From positions 1 to 17,604 of the forward strand of contig JAZTXD010000020.1 of the NCBI GenBank assembly GCA_045636265.1: a stretch of DNA of 17,604 nt. Direction: 5' to 3'. Made by a program: the position numbers and the translations under genes. The first letter of the stretch is position 1; every line of letters starts with the position of its first letter. The DNA is from Flemingiibacterium sp045636265 (GTDB lineage: Bacteria > Bacillota > Clostridia > Oscillospirales > CAG-272). A model generated the notes under the pieces. The model made no database searches. It saw only the letters and a program-made list of their open reading frames with translations, and was not told the origin of the DNA. Of this stretch, positions 1-5,972 are shown piece by piece.

Positions 1-234
1 GATGGTTTTGTTCTTCGACACAAGAATTTCTTCGTTGCTCTTGTTTGGTATCAGCTCGTCGGTTGTGATACCGAAATAGTCGGCTAACAGTTTGAGTGAC
101 TCGTCATTCGGCAATCCCAAGCCGTTCTCCCATTTTGCAACGGCAGATCTCGAGATATGTATATCTGCTGCGAGCTTTGCTTGCGAGATACCTTTTTCAC
201 TACGCAGTTCTTTTAATCTTTCTGAAAACTCCAT
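1..234 (-). CDS. XRE-family HTH transcriptional regulator (3' part beyond the window)
   Basis: A reading frame starts with ATG at 234 (complement) and runs open to base 1, giving 78 visible residues with the C-terminus beyond the left edge. It begins MEFSERLKELRSEKGISQ and continues with a classic Cro/C1 helix-turn-helix: 'ISQAKLAADI', 'ISRSAVAKWENG', then 'LPNDESLKLLADYFGITTDEL'. Such domains bind short operators as dimers. The visible part ends a few residues after the HTH, so a C-terminal sensor or membrane domain may follow out of view. A GGAGGTGG ribosome binding site sits just upstream of the ATG. An extended -10 promoter, an inverted repeat over its -35, and two direct repeats lie upstream, which suggests autoregulation. 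The plus-strand frame over the same bases is a shadow. The HTH call is secure; the role is not known. Confidence 0.9.
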   Translation of the reverse strand, partial: MEFSERLKELRSEKGISQAKLAADIHISRSAVAKWENGLGLPNDESLKLLADYFGITTDELIPNKSNEEILVSKNKTI

Positions 235-261
235 AGAACCACCTCCGTTCTTTCTGAACAT

Positions 262-290
262 ATTTTATCATATTTTCGGCCAAAAATCTA
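262..290 (-). promoter_or_regulatory. Promoter of the XRE regulator, extended -10
   Basis: On the minus strand TAGATT (285-290) is followed by a 17-nt spacer and TAAAAT (262-267), with TG one base before the -10 (TGATAAAAT). The -35 is weak (3 of 6 consensus bases), but the extended -10 compensates. An inverted repeat CCAAA-N9-TTTGG at 280-298 covers the -35 and could be the operator of the downstream XRE protein. Seen by eye; no transcript data. Confidence 0.5.
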
Positions 291-300
291 CTCTTTGGAG

Positions 301-332
301 TGTTACTTTGCCGGGTTACGCTGTTACTTTGC
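301..332. repeat. Two 11-bp direct repeats, 21-bp period
   Basis: TGTTACTTTGC occurs at 301-311 and again at 322-332. The 21-bp period puts both copies on the same face of the helix (two turns). They lie immediately upstream of the XRE promoter and downstream of the ABC operon terminator, so they could be tandem binding sites for a regulator of the XRE gene. Function is inferred. Confidence 0.45.
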
Positions 333-334
333 GG

Positions 335-367
335 AAAACAGCCCTCGTTCCAAACGGAACGAGGGCT
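335..367 (-). terminator. Rho-independent terminator of the MerR-ABC operon
   Basis: A perfect 12-bp stem (AGCCCTCGTTCC at 340-351 with its complement at 356-367, loop of 4) is followed on the minus strand by TGTTTTC. It starts 9 bases after the permease stop codon. It separates this operon from the XRE gene. Confidence 0.8.
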
Positions 368-375
368 AAGTTAAT

Positions 376-1146
376 TTATAAATGCTTCTTGTTAAATATC
401 GGTATGCTGACGGCAAAACAAATTATAGTCACAATAGCCGTTACAATAATGGCTACGATATATTCTTTTGATTGTGCCACACCATATATCAAGGAATTAC
501 CGTCCGTTAACAAGGTCGGCAGATATTTATTTGCCTTGGGTAGCAAACCAACGAGATAGGAAAAAAGAACGACAGCTCCCGTTCCGAGAAGCACTTCTGT
601 GCTTGAAGTGGATATCGTAGAAAAGAGAGTCATCAAAGAAATAACGAATACGCCGAACAACCACCAGCACACAACCGAAAGAAGAAGGTTCTGCGCTACC
701 GAGTTATCCCAAAAATACGAATTATAAAGATACGTGATTCCAAAGCAGAGCCAATAACCGAGCGACCAAATCGCACATAGAATACCTGCTTTTGAAATAA
801 CGACCTTGTATCTTTCGAGTCCTTTCGTCAAGGAAAGCACCAGCGTACCCGAACTATACTCTTTGGTAAAGATCGCACCTTGAAGCAAAACGAAGGCGAT
901 CAGCCCGATGGGCATATTTTTGAAAAATTGCACCCACGAATCCATCGCGCTGACTTTTACATCGGTCACTATCATACCGCTTTCCGCAAGCGAGTCTGCC
1001 ATCACCTCAAGCAACCACGGCGTTAGCTTTGCCACCGCAGGATTCATAATTCCAAGCAGAACAAACAGAACGAGCGTTATCCACAATCTACCGCTGCGAA
1101 GCTGCTCCATACATTCCTTTTTTATGAAAGTGAACAAGGATTTCAT
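376..1146 (-). CDS. ABC-2 type transporter permease
   Basis: The 256-aa protein is the membrane subunit of an ABC transporter whose ATPase is the preceding gene. It has a short charged N-terminus ('LFTFIKKECMEQLRSGR'), then about six hydrophobic segments, roughly residues 20-40, 78-95, 118-140, 150-175, 185-205 and 229-250. The 'FTKEYSSGTLVLSLTKGLERYKVVISK' stretch (about 93-119) is the typical cytoplasmic linker of ABC-2 permeases of the NosY/BcrB/YhaP kind, which precedes the third segment. The start codon overlaps the ATPase stop as ATGA, so the two are translationally coupled. The substrate cannot be told from sequence; related pairs export peptides, antibiotics or lipids, or serve in sodium efflux. 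A strong terminator follows directly. Confidence 0.88.
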   Translation of the reverse strand: MKSLFTFIKKECMEQLRSGRLWITLVLFVLLGIMNPAVAKLTPWLLEVMADSLAESGMIVTDVKVSAMDSWVQFFKNMPIGLIAFVLLQGAIFTKEYSSGTLVLSLTKGLERYKVVISKAGILCAIWSLGYWLCFGITYLYNSYFWDNSVAQNLLLSVVCWWLFGVFVISLMTLFSTISTSSTEVLLGTGAVVLFSYLVGLLPKANKYLPTLLTDGNSLIYGVAQSKEYIVAIIVTAIVTIICFAVSIPIFNKKHL

Positions 1147-2042
1147 TTTTCCGTCACCTCCATAAACAGATCTTCAAGACTCGGCTCTAAACGCTCCACC
1201 TTCAAGAGTGATATACGATGATCTGCAACAAAGCGCAAAATTTCGGATGCAGAATACTTATTCTCCGAGAATGTCACTTTATTTCTGTCGATTTCCTTCA
1301 CCTCGGGAAAAGCATTTCGCAGAATGACAGTATCCGAGTCGCTTTCGGTTTCTACCACATATTCGTTGCTTCGGCATCCCGTTTTGATATTGGACAGCTT
1401 ACCCCCAATATCCACTACACCGTCTTTCAGAAAAGCCACGTCTGTACAAATACGCTCCACATCAGATAGAATGTGCGTAGAAAACAGCACGGTTGTCTGA
1501 TTCTTGATAGCCAAGAGAATATCGAGTATTTCTTTTCTGCCGACGGGATCGAGCGCCGAGGTTGGCTCGTCACAAATAAGAAGCTTCGGGCGAGAGAGGA
1601 GTGCCTGTGCAATACCCAAGCGTTGCTTCATACCTCTTGAAAAACCTTTGATACGGTGCGTTTCATCAGCAAGACCGACAAGAGTGAGCAACTCCCTTGT
1701 ACGTTCTTCTATATCTGCACGGCTCATTCCCGTAATCTCACCGCAAAAACGCAGATACTCTTTCGCCGTCATAAACGAATAGAATTCCGGCACGTCGGGG
1801 AGATAGCCGATATAACGGTTGGTATCGGTTTGTCCGTAGACCACTTTCTCTCCGTTAACAATAATATCTCCCGAATCGGCTTTCAGAAGTCCAAGAACGG
1901 TTTTCATCGTGGTTGTCTTGCCCGAGCCGTTTTTTCCTATAAAGCCATAAATGCTATGCTCCGGCACGGACAGATCAAGTCCTCTCAAAACCTCTTTATC
2001 ACCAAACCGCTTATGCAAACCGGTGATGCGTAGCATATCCAT
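1143..2042 (-). CDS. ABC transporter ATP-binding protein
   Basis: The 299-aa cytoplasmic ATPase energises the permease encoded next to it. Visible motifs in order: Walker A GKNGSGKT (36-43), Q-loop region 'YLPDVPEFYSFMTAKEYL', signature 'FSRGMKQRLGIAQAL' (a degenerate LSGGQ with SRGM, as is common in CcmA/NatA-type ATPases), Walker B 'LLICDEPTSALDP' with D-loop, and H-loop 'LFSTHILSD'. A C-terminal extension of about 80 residues after the nucleotide-binding domain matches the tail of CcmA/NatA-like proteins (DUF4162-like). Its ATG overlaps the PLDc_N stop (TAATG), with AAGGAGG upstream. Substrate unknown. The MerR gene in the same operon suggests that the transporter is induced by the compound it removes, which is an inference. 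Confidence 0.93.
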   Translation of the reverse strand: MDMLRITGLHKRFGDKEVLRGLDLSVPEHSIYGFIGKNGSGKTTTMKTVLGLLKADSGDIIVNGEKVVYGQTDTNRYIGYLPDVPEFYSFMTAKEYLRFCGEITGMSRADIEERTRELLTLVGLADETHRIKGFSRGMKQRLGIAQALLSRPKLLICDEPTSALDPVGRKEILDILLAIKNQTTVLFSTHILSDVERICTDVAFLKDGVVDIGGKLSNIKTGCRSNEYVVETESDSDTVILRNAFPEVKEIDRNKVTFSENKYSASEILRFVADHRISLLKVERLEPSLEDLFMEVTEK

Positions 2043-2245
2043 TAAGAATCCTCCTTACCGAGAAGGAAATATAGGATCGGACCGACAAAATTCATCAGCG
2101 CAATGGTAATGACCAGCCACAAAGCACGATTACCGCGCTTATATGTCTTGTGAGTTAAAATATGATACAGTGTATATCCAAACAGCGCAAACTGTACAAT
2201 CACAAGCGGAATTAAAAACGGAAGAAATTCCATAATCTGATCCAT
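2042..2245 (-). CDS. Small membrane protein with PLDc_N domain
   Basis: A 67-aa protein with two transmembrane segments (about residues 7-29 and 42-62) joined by a basic loop 'HILTHKTYKRGNRALW'. This is the PLDc_N (phospholipase D nuclease N-terminal, PF13396-like) fold: the conserved W and the 'NFVGPILYFLLGK' end are characteristic. It has no catalytic HKD motif, so it is not an enzyme. Such stand-alone proteins often sit beside clostridial and bacillar ABC ATPase/permease pairs and may be accessory membrane subunits. It overlaps the genes on both sides by one base (TAATG junctions) and has an AAGGAGG ribosome binding site. Confidence 0.85.
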   Translation of the reverse strand: MDQIMEFLPFLIPLVIVQFALFGYTLYHILTHKTYKRGNRALWLVITIALMNFVGPILYFLLGKEDS

Positions 2246-2976
2246 TATTTCTTATCCTCCTTTTCCGCATACACCTCAACGCAAAGCCCCTTGCGACCGC
2301 ATTTGGGGCAGATCAGACGGCGCATTTTCGGTGTGTGATATGCCCATAATGCTTCCTTCATTTTTGGCTTGAACACCTCGTGACATTCAGGGCAGATATA
2401 GGCAACGTGATTAAAATAATATTTAGATATGCAGATTCCCCACGGAATTGCCACAAAGGCCCATATCACGAACAGCCACCAAAGACCGTGTGTGATCCAC
2501 AACACAATCGACGTCCATTGCAATGCTGTCACGGGAATGCCCGTAAACACCATAAACCAGCGCATTTTTGAAAGCTTATTTTTTTGTTTCATAACGTGTG
2601 CTATATCACCGATAGATTCAACGGAGAAAGTATCAAGCTCCTTTAACTCACGCTTAATCCCCTCAATCAAGTCAAGCTTTGCTTGACGCTCGGAGAGTTC
2701 TTCTCTCAGAACCTGTTCCTGTTGTTCAAGCAGTATTGAAATGATATTCTCGGGATTTTCCTCAGCGAACAAAGCAGAAATACTGTTAATGGGAAGTCCG
2801 GCTTCACGTAGAAAACAGATAATGTGCATACGCTTCAAGTCGTCCTCTGTATAGAGCCTGCGACCACCCTCAGAAAGCTCGCTCGGCACGAGAATGCCTC
2901 GATCATCATAATATTGAACCGTTCTCACCGATACTCCACAGAGCTTTGCTATTTCTCCCGTCGTATATTTTGACAT
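2245..2976 (-). CDS. MerR-family regulator with membrane segments and a zinc ribbon
   Basis: The 243-aa protein begins with a MerR winged helix: 'YTTGEIAKLCGVSVRTVQYYDDRGIL' (4-29) and 'GGRRLYTEDDLKRM' (37-50). A coiled-coil dimerisation helix follows (about 80-115). Instead of a soluble effector domain it has two hydrophobic segments (about 141-161 and 165-186), then a probable zinc ribbon with CPEC (195-198) and CPKC (223-226). This architecture is known in Clostridia, where it is usually next to small membrane or ABC genes, but its signal is not established. It is the first gene of a four-gene coupled operon and its own promoter has a MerR-type layout, so autoregulation is likely. The GGAGGTGATAAGCT leader before the ATG supports the start. 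Confidence 0.9.
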   Translation of the reverse strand: MSKYTTGEIAKLCGVSVRTVQYYDDRGILVPSELSEGGRRLYTEDDLKRMHIICFLREAGLPINSISALFAEENPENIISILLEQQEQVLREELSERQAKLDLIEGIKRELKELDTFSVESIGDIAHVMKQKNKLSKMRWFMVFTGIPVTALQWTSIVLWITHGLWWLFVIWAFVAIPWGICISKYYFNHVAYICPECHEVFKPKMKEALWAYHTPKMRRLICPKCGRKGLCVEVYAEKEDKK

Positions 2977-2999
2977 AGCTTATCACCTCCTTGATCCCC

Positions 3000-3030
3000 A
3001 TTATACAACATTACGCAGCGTAACAAGCAA
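3000..3030 (-). promoter_or_regulatory. MerR-type promoter with 19-bp spacer and central palindrome
   Basis: On the minus strand a -35 TTGCTT (3025-3030) and a perfect -10 TATAAT (3000-3005) are separated by 19 bases (3006-3024). Over-long 19-bp spacing is the hallmark of promoters untwisted by MerR proteins. Inside the spacer is the palindrome TTACGC-N-GCGTAA (3011-3023), the probable operator. The start codon of the MerR gene is 24 bases further on. Confidence 0.8.
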
Positions 3031-3106
3031 TACCTCACGCAAGGGGATTTTTTGAAAAATTCTCGACTATTGGTTGTGTTTTCGTGTTTCTCAGTATTTT
3101 TAGTAT

Positions 3107-3135
3107 ATTATATCACAATTTTATGAACTGCTCAA
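3107..3135 (-). promoter_or_regulatory. Distal promoter of the merR operon
   Basis: TTGAGC (3130-3135), a 17-nt spacer and TATAAT (3107-3112) with an extended TGA before the -10. It lies about 130 bases upstream of the MerR start, right after the citrate synthase terminator, so it most likely gives a basal transcript through the regulated promoter. No leader ORF with a good ribosome binding site was seen between the two promoters. Confidence 0.55.
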
Positions 3136-3142
3136 GAATATA

Positions 3143-3177
3143 GATAAAATCCCTCGCTCTGTAATGGAACGAGGGCT
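3143..3177 (-). terminator. Terminator of the citrate synthase gene
   Basis: On the minus strand AGCCCTCGTTCC (3166-3177) pairs imperfectly with GAGCGAGGG (3151-3159) and is followed by ATTTTATC. The 5' arm is the same 12 bases as in the terminator at 340-367. It begins four bases after the citrate synthase stop codon. Confidence 0.75.
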
Positions 3178-3181
3178 GTTC

Positions 3182-4537
3182 TTATCTATCCTTCAAGGAT
3201 ACATATTCTGTTTCTTCTTTTACGTTTATGTAAGCAGGACGTATGATCTTGCCCGCGTTCTGTATTTCTTCCATACGGTGCGCGCTCCATCCTGCGATTC
3301 GTGCAATGGCGAAGATGGGTGTGAAAAGCTCATAAGGCAGTCCGAGCATTTTATAGACCATACCTGAATAGAAGTCCACGTTCGCACTGACACCCTTATA
3401 CATCTTGCGCTTTTCAGCAATGATCTCGGGAGCCATCTTCTCAACTGTTTGGTAGAGCTCAAATTCCTCGTGCAGTCCTTTCTCTATCGAAAGCTGCTCG
3501 GCATAGTAGCGCAGAATGTCTGCTCTTGGATCGGAGAGTGAGTAAACGGCGTGTCCCATACCGTAAATGAGTCCTGCCTTGTCAAACGCTTGTTTGTCAA
3601 GAAGTCTGACGAGATAATCCTTAACCGCATCCTTGTCTTTTGTATCAATGTTCGCTTTCATATCATCGAACATCTGCATCACCTTAATGTTTGCACCGCC
3701 GTGGCGTGGGCCTTTCAGTGAGCCAAGCGCGGCGGAAATCGCAGAATAGGTATCTGTTCCCGACGACGTTACCACGTGTGTTGTAAAGGTTGAATTGTTA
3801 CCGCCTCCGTGCTCAGCGTGAAGAACGAGTGCAAGGTCAAGAAGCGCTGCTTCAAGTGGCGTATACTGACCGTCCTCGCGGAGTATGTAAAGCAGGTTTT
3901 CTGCCGTATTCAATTCCTTTTTGGGATAGTGAATGAACAAGCTCTGACCGTTATGGTAATGCTGGAAGGACTGATATCCGTAAACCGCGAGTAGCGGAAA
4001 TTCCGCTATCAGCTGCAAGCACTGGCGCAGAATATTTTCGGTGGAGATGTCGTCGGGATTCTCATCGTAGGCATAGAGCGCCAACACACTTCTTGAAAGG
4101 ATGTTCATCATATCCTTGCCGGGGGCTTTGAGGATCATATCACGAACGAAGGATGGCGGCAAGGAACGATAGAGCGAAAGCTGCTCACAAAACGCATCAA
4201 GCTCATCCTTGGTCGGAAGCTTTGAGAAAAGGAGCAAATATACTGTTTCCTCGAATCCGGGGCGCTTATCCGTAACAAACCCCTTTACAAGATTTCGAAC
4301 ATTAACGCCTCGGTAATAAAGCTGACCTGCGCACGGAATGGCATTTCCTTCTGCATCGATCTCCTTTGCCTTGATATGCGACACCTCAGTAAGCCCGGCA
4401 ACAACGCCGTTGCCGTTTATATCACGCAGACCGCGCTTTACGTCGTGTTGTGCGTACATATCGGGGACGATGTGATTGCTTGTATCCGAAAGAGCCGCAA
4501 GCTCCTTGATATACGGTGTGATTTCTGAATAGTTCAT
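3182..4537 (-). CDS. Citrate synthase (citrate/2-methylcitrate synthase family)
   Basis: The 451-aa enzyme condenses acetyl-CoA with oxaloacetate to citrate, the entry step of the TCA cycle; in anaerobes it feeds 2-oxoglutarate and glutamate synthesis. Conserved motifs: 'LHAEHGGGNNSTF' with the oxaloacetate-binding His (H240/H243 area), 'GPRHGGAN' with H279, 'GMGHAVYSLSDPRA' with H329, 'NVDFYSG' with the catalytic Asp D388, and 'RIAGWSAHRMEE' (R413 region). The protein is longer than the E. coli enzyme (427 aa), as in the clostridial branch. I chose the internal ATG at 4537 because AGGAGGT lies 6 bases upstream; the frame extends 20 codons further without such a site. The specificity between citrate and 2-methylcitrate cannot be fixed from sequence. 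No other TCA gene is nearby. Confidence 0.93.
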   Translation of the reverse strand: MNYSEITPYIKELAALSDTSNHIVPDMYAQHDVKRGLRDINGNGVVAGLTEVSHIKAKEIDAEGNAIPCAGQLYYRGVNVRNLVKGFVTDKRPGFEETVYLLLFSKLPTKDELDAFCEQLSLYRSLPPSFVRDMILKAPGKDMMNILSRSVLALYAYDENPDDISTENILRQCLQLIAEFPLLAVYGYQSFQHYHNGQSLFIHYPKKELNTAENLLYILREDGQYTPLEAALLDLALVLHAEHGGGNNSTFTTHVVTSSGTDTYSAISAALGSLKGPRHGGANIKVMQMFDDMKANIDTKDKDAVKDYLVRLLDKQAFDKAGLIYGMGHAVYSLSDPRADILRYYAEQLSIEKGLHEEFELYQTVEKMAPEIIAEKRKMYKGVSANVDFYSGMVYKMLGLPYELFTPIFAIARIAGWSAHRMEEIQNAGKIIRPAYINVKEETEYVSLKDR

Positions 4538-4543
4538 TTGTTT

Positions 4544-4550
4544 ACCTCCT
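4544..4550 (-). promoter_or_regulatory. Ribosome binding site fixing the citrate synthase start
   Basis: AGGAGGT on the minus strand, 6 bases before the ATG at 4537. It lies inside the longer open frame that starts at 4597 and so argues for the shorter 451-aa product. Confidence 0.85.
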
Positions 4551-4609
4551 TGTAGGTATAAAAATAGTATGTGCGATCCGGCAAGTCGGTATCTCAATTG
4601 TTATAGATG

Positions 4610-4876
4610 TCAAAGGAAGAATACTATAATGGTACAGATGAATATAAATGCTGCCGTTCCGATACTGAAATAAGCGACCTTGCGGCTATTATTCCATTGC
4701 GTATAGCTTTGGCAAAGCATTGTTACACCCATCAAAGGCACATAGATGTTTATAGCCTGCTCCCAAATATCAAATATCTGCAATACTGCCAATACCACGA
4801 CGGATAGGCTTGCAAGAATTGATATTATAGTGACGACCTTTTGTAATAATGGCGCATTTTTCCAATTTGTTTTCAC
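4610..4876 (-). CDS. Small membrane protein, function unknown
   Basis: The 88-aa product has three predicted transmembrane helices (about residues 14-35, 42-58 and 66-87) with a short 'QSYTQWNNSRK' loop between the last two. The last two helices faintly resemble small DUF3953-like proteins, but I do not claim membership. It starts with GTG that overlaps the stop of the SdpI-family gene (GTGA), so it is translationally coupled to it. Both trail the potassium operon. No terminator is visible between its stop and the citrate synthase gene 72 bases on; the TTGACA overlapping its stop codon could be a -35 but I see no good -10. Confidence 0.7.
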   Translation of the reverse strand: MKTNWKNAPLLQKVVTIISILASLSVVVLAVLQIFDIWEQAINIYVPLMGVTMLCQSYTQWNNSRKVAYFSIGTAAFIFICTIIVFFL

Positions 4877-5265
4877 TCTATATCACCGTTCCTTTTGTTG
4901 CCGTCTTTATCAAAGATCTTTTTTAATGCTCTTTCGGTAGGAAAAATCGGGGCAATCAAAAGGATTAAATCAATCACCATAACAACCATACCGACAGTGC
5001 CGATGATGTCCTCTTCCTTTCCGATTACAAACAGCATCGGAATAACGGAAATCGGAATCAGCAACCACCCAAGACGAAACCAAAGCTTGCCAAAATAGTT
5101 ATGCGCAAAATCCCAAGTATCCTTATTCTTCATAGACATATTCGTGCGATAGCCGAATATGTAATTGATTTCTTTCGGGGATTTCTTCATAAAATATCTG
5201 CCCATAACGATCATAATAAGGGGAAACAGTAGATTCATTGCCAACATAAATATCCAAAATCCCAT
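4873..5265 (-). CDS. SdpI-family membrane protein
   Basis: The 130-aa protein has hydrophobic segments at about 3-22, 64-84 and 87-108 and the family motif 'FGYRTNMSMKNKDTWDFAHNYFGK' (around 37-60), matching the SdpI/YhfL-type domain. B. subtilis SdpI gives immunity to the SdpC toxin and controls signalling to its repressor; most family members have no toxin beside them, and none is seen here. It starts 11 bases after the KdpE stop with AAAGGAGG upstream, so it is very likely transcribed with the potassium genes. Its role there is unknown. Confidence 0.82.
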   Translation of the reverse strand: MGFWIFMLAMNLLFPLIMIVMGRYFMKKSPKEINYIFGYRTNMSMKNKDTWDFAHNYFGKLWFRLGWLLIPISVIPMLFVIGKEEDIIGTVGMVVMVIDLILLIAPIFPTERALKKIFDKDGNKRNGDIE

Positions 5266-5276
5266 AATGTCCTCCT

Positions 5277-5972
5277 TTAGTCCAATCTCATCATTCTGTA
5301 TCCAACACCGATGTGGGTTTGGATATACTGCGGTGAGTCGGGGGCTGCTTCGATCTTTTTGCGGAGCGTTGCCATAAAGACACGGAGAGAGGCTATGTTA
5401 TTCTCCCACGCAGCACCCCATATCTTTTGTGTGATAAAGGTATGCGTTAAGACCTTGCCGATGTTTGCGGCAAGCAGGCACAGTATTTTGTATTCGATAG
5501 GGGTTAGATGTAACTCATCCTCTCCGAGATAAGCACAGCCTGCGGCATAGTCGATCCTTAATGCACCGTTCGTAAATACCGAGCTTGCGCCTTCGTTATG
5601 GTTTGAGGCTAATCTTCTTTGCGTAACACGAAGCCTTGCCAAAAGCTCCTCTACGGAGAATGGCTTGGTTAAGTAATCGTCCGCGCCTGCATCAAGGGCA
5701 TCAATTTTATCCTTATCCTCGCTTCTCGCGCTGATCACAATGATCGGCATATCAGACCATGTGCGTATTCTCTCGATGACCTCAACGCCGTCTATATCGG
5801 GAAGTCCGAGATCAAGCAAAACAATATCGGGATTGTGCGAGGATGCTTCCATAATAGCATTGTTTGCGTTCTGCGCCGTTATAAATTTATAGTCGTGAGC
5901 CTTTAAGGTCGTTGTAATCAGATTTCGAACGGGAGCATCGTCCTCGACTACGAGTATCAAGGGCTTATTCAC
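5277..5972 (-). CDS. kdpE: KdpE-like response regulator (OmpR/PhoB class)
   Basis: The 231-aa protein is the DNA-binding partner of the kinase encoded just upstream. The receiver domain (1-120) shows the acidic pair 'VVEDD' (8-12), phospho-acceptor D54 in 'IVLLDLGLPD', the 'ISARSE' switch region and K in 'YLTKPFSVEEL'. The winged helix (about 130-230) has 'LHLTPIEYKILCLLAANIGKVLTH', 'WGAAWENNIASLRVFMATLRKKIE' and the C-terminal 'THIGVGYRM', typical of KdpE. The GTG at 5972 is chosen because AGGAGGAGGT lies 8 bases upstream and because it begins right at the receiver fold; the longer frame adds 21 non-homologous residues read through kdpD. Start and kdpD stop overlap by 8 bases. KdpE normally activates kdpFABC; here the nearest target is a Ktr-type system. 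Confidence 0.9.
   Translation of the reverse strand: MNKPLILVVEDDAPVRNLITTTLKAHDYKFITAQNANNAIMEASSHNPDIVLLDLGLPDIDGVEVIERIRTWSDMPIIVISARSEDKDKIDALDAGADDYLTKPFSVEELLARLRVTQRRLASNHNEGASSVFTNGALRIDYAAGCAYLGEDELHLTPIEYKILCLLAANIGKVLTHTFITQKIWGAAWENNIASLRVFMATLRKKIEAAPDSPQYIQTHIGVGYRMMRLD

Noticed and set aside
92..559. 155-codon open frame on the plus strand
   Set aside because: Covers the XRE gene, its promoter and a terminator; no ribosome binding site or recognisable domain.
4538..4597. 20-codon N-terminal extension of citrate synthase
   Set aside because: The extension contains the AGGAGGT site itself and is not like the family N-terminus.
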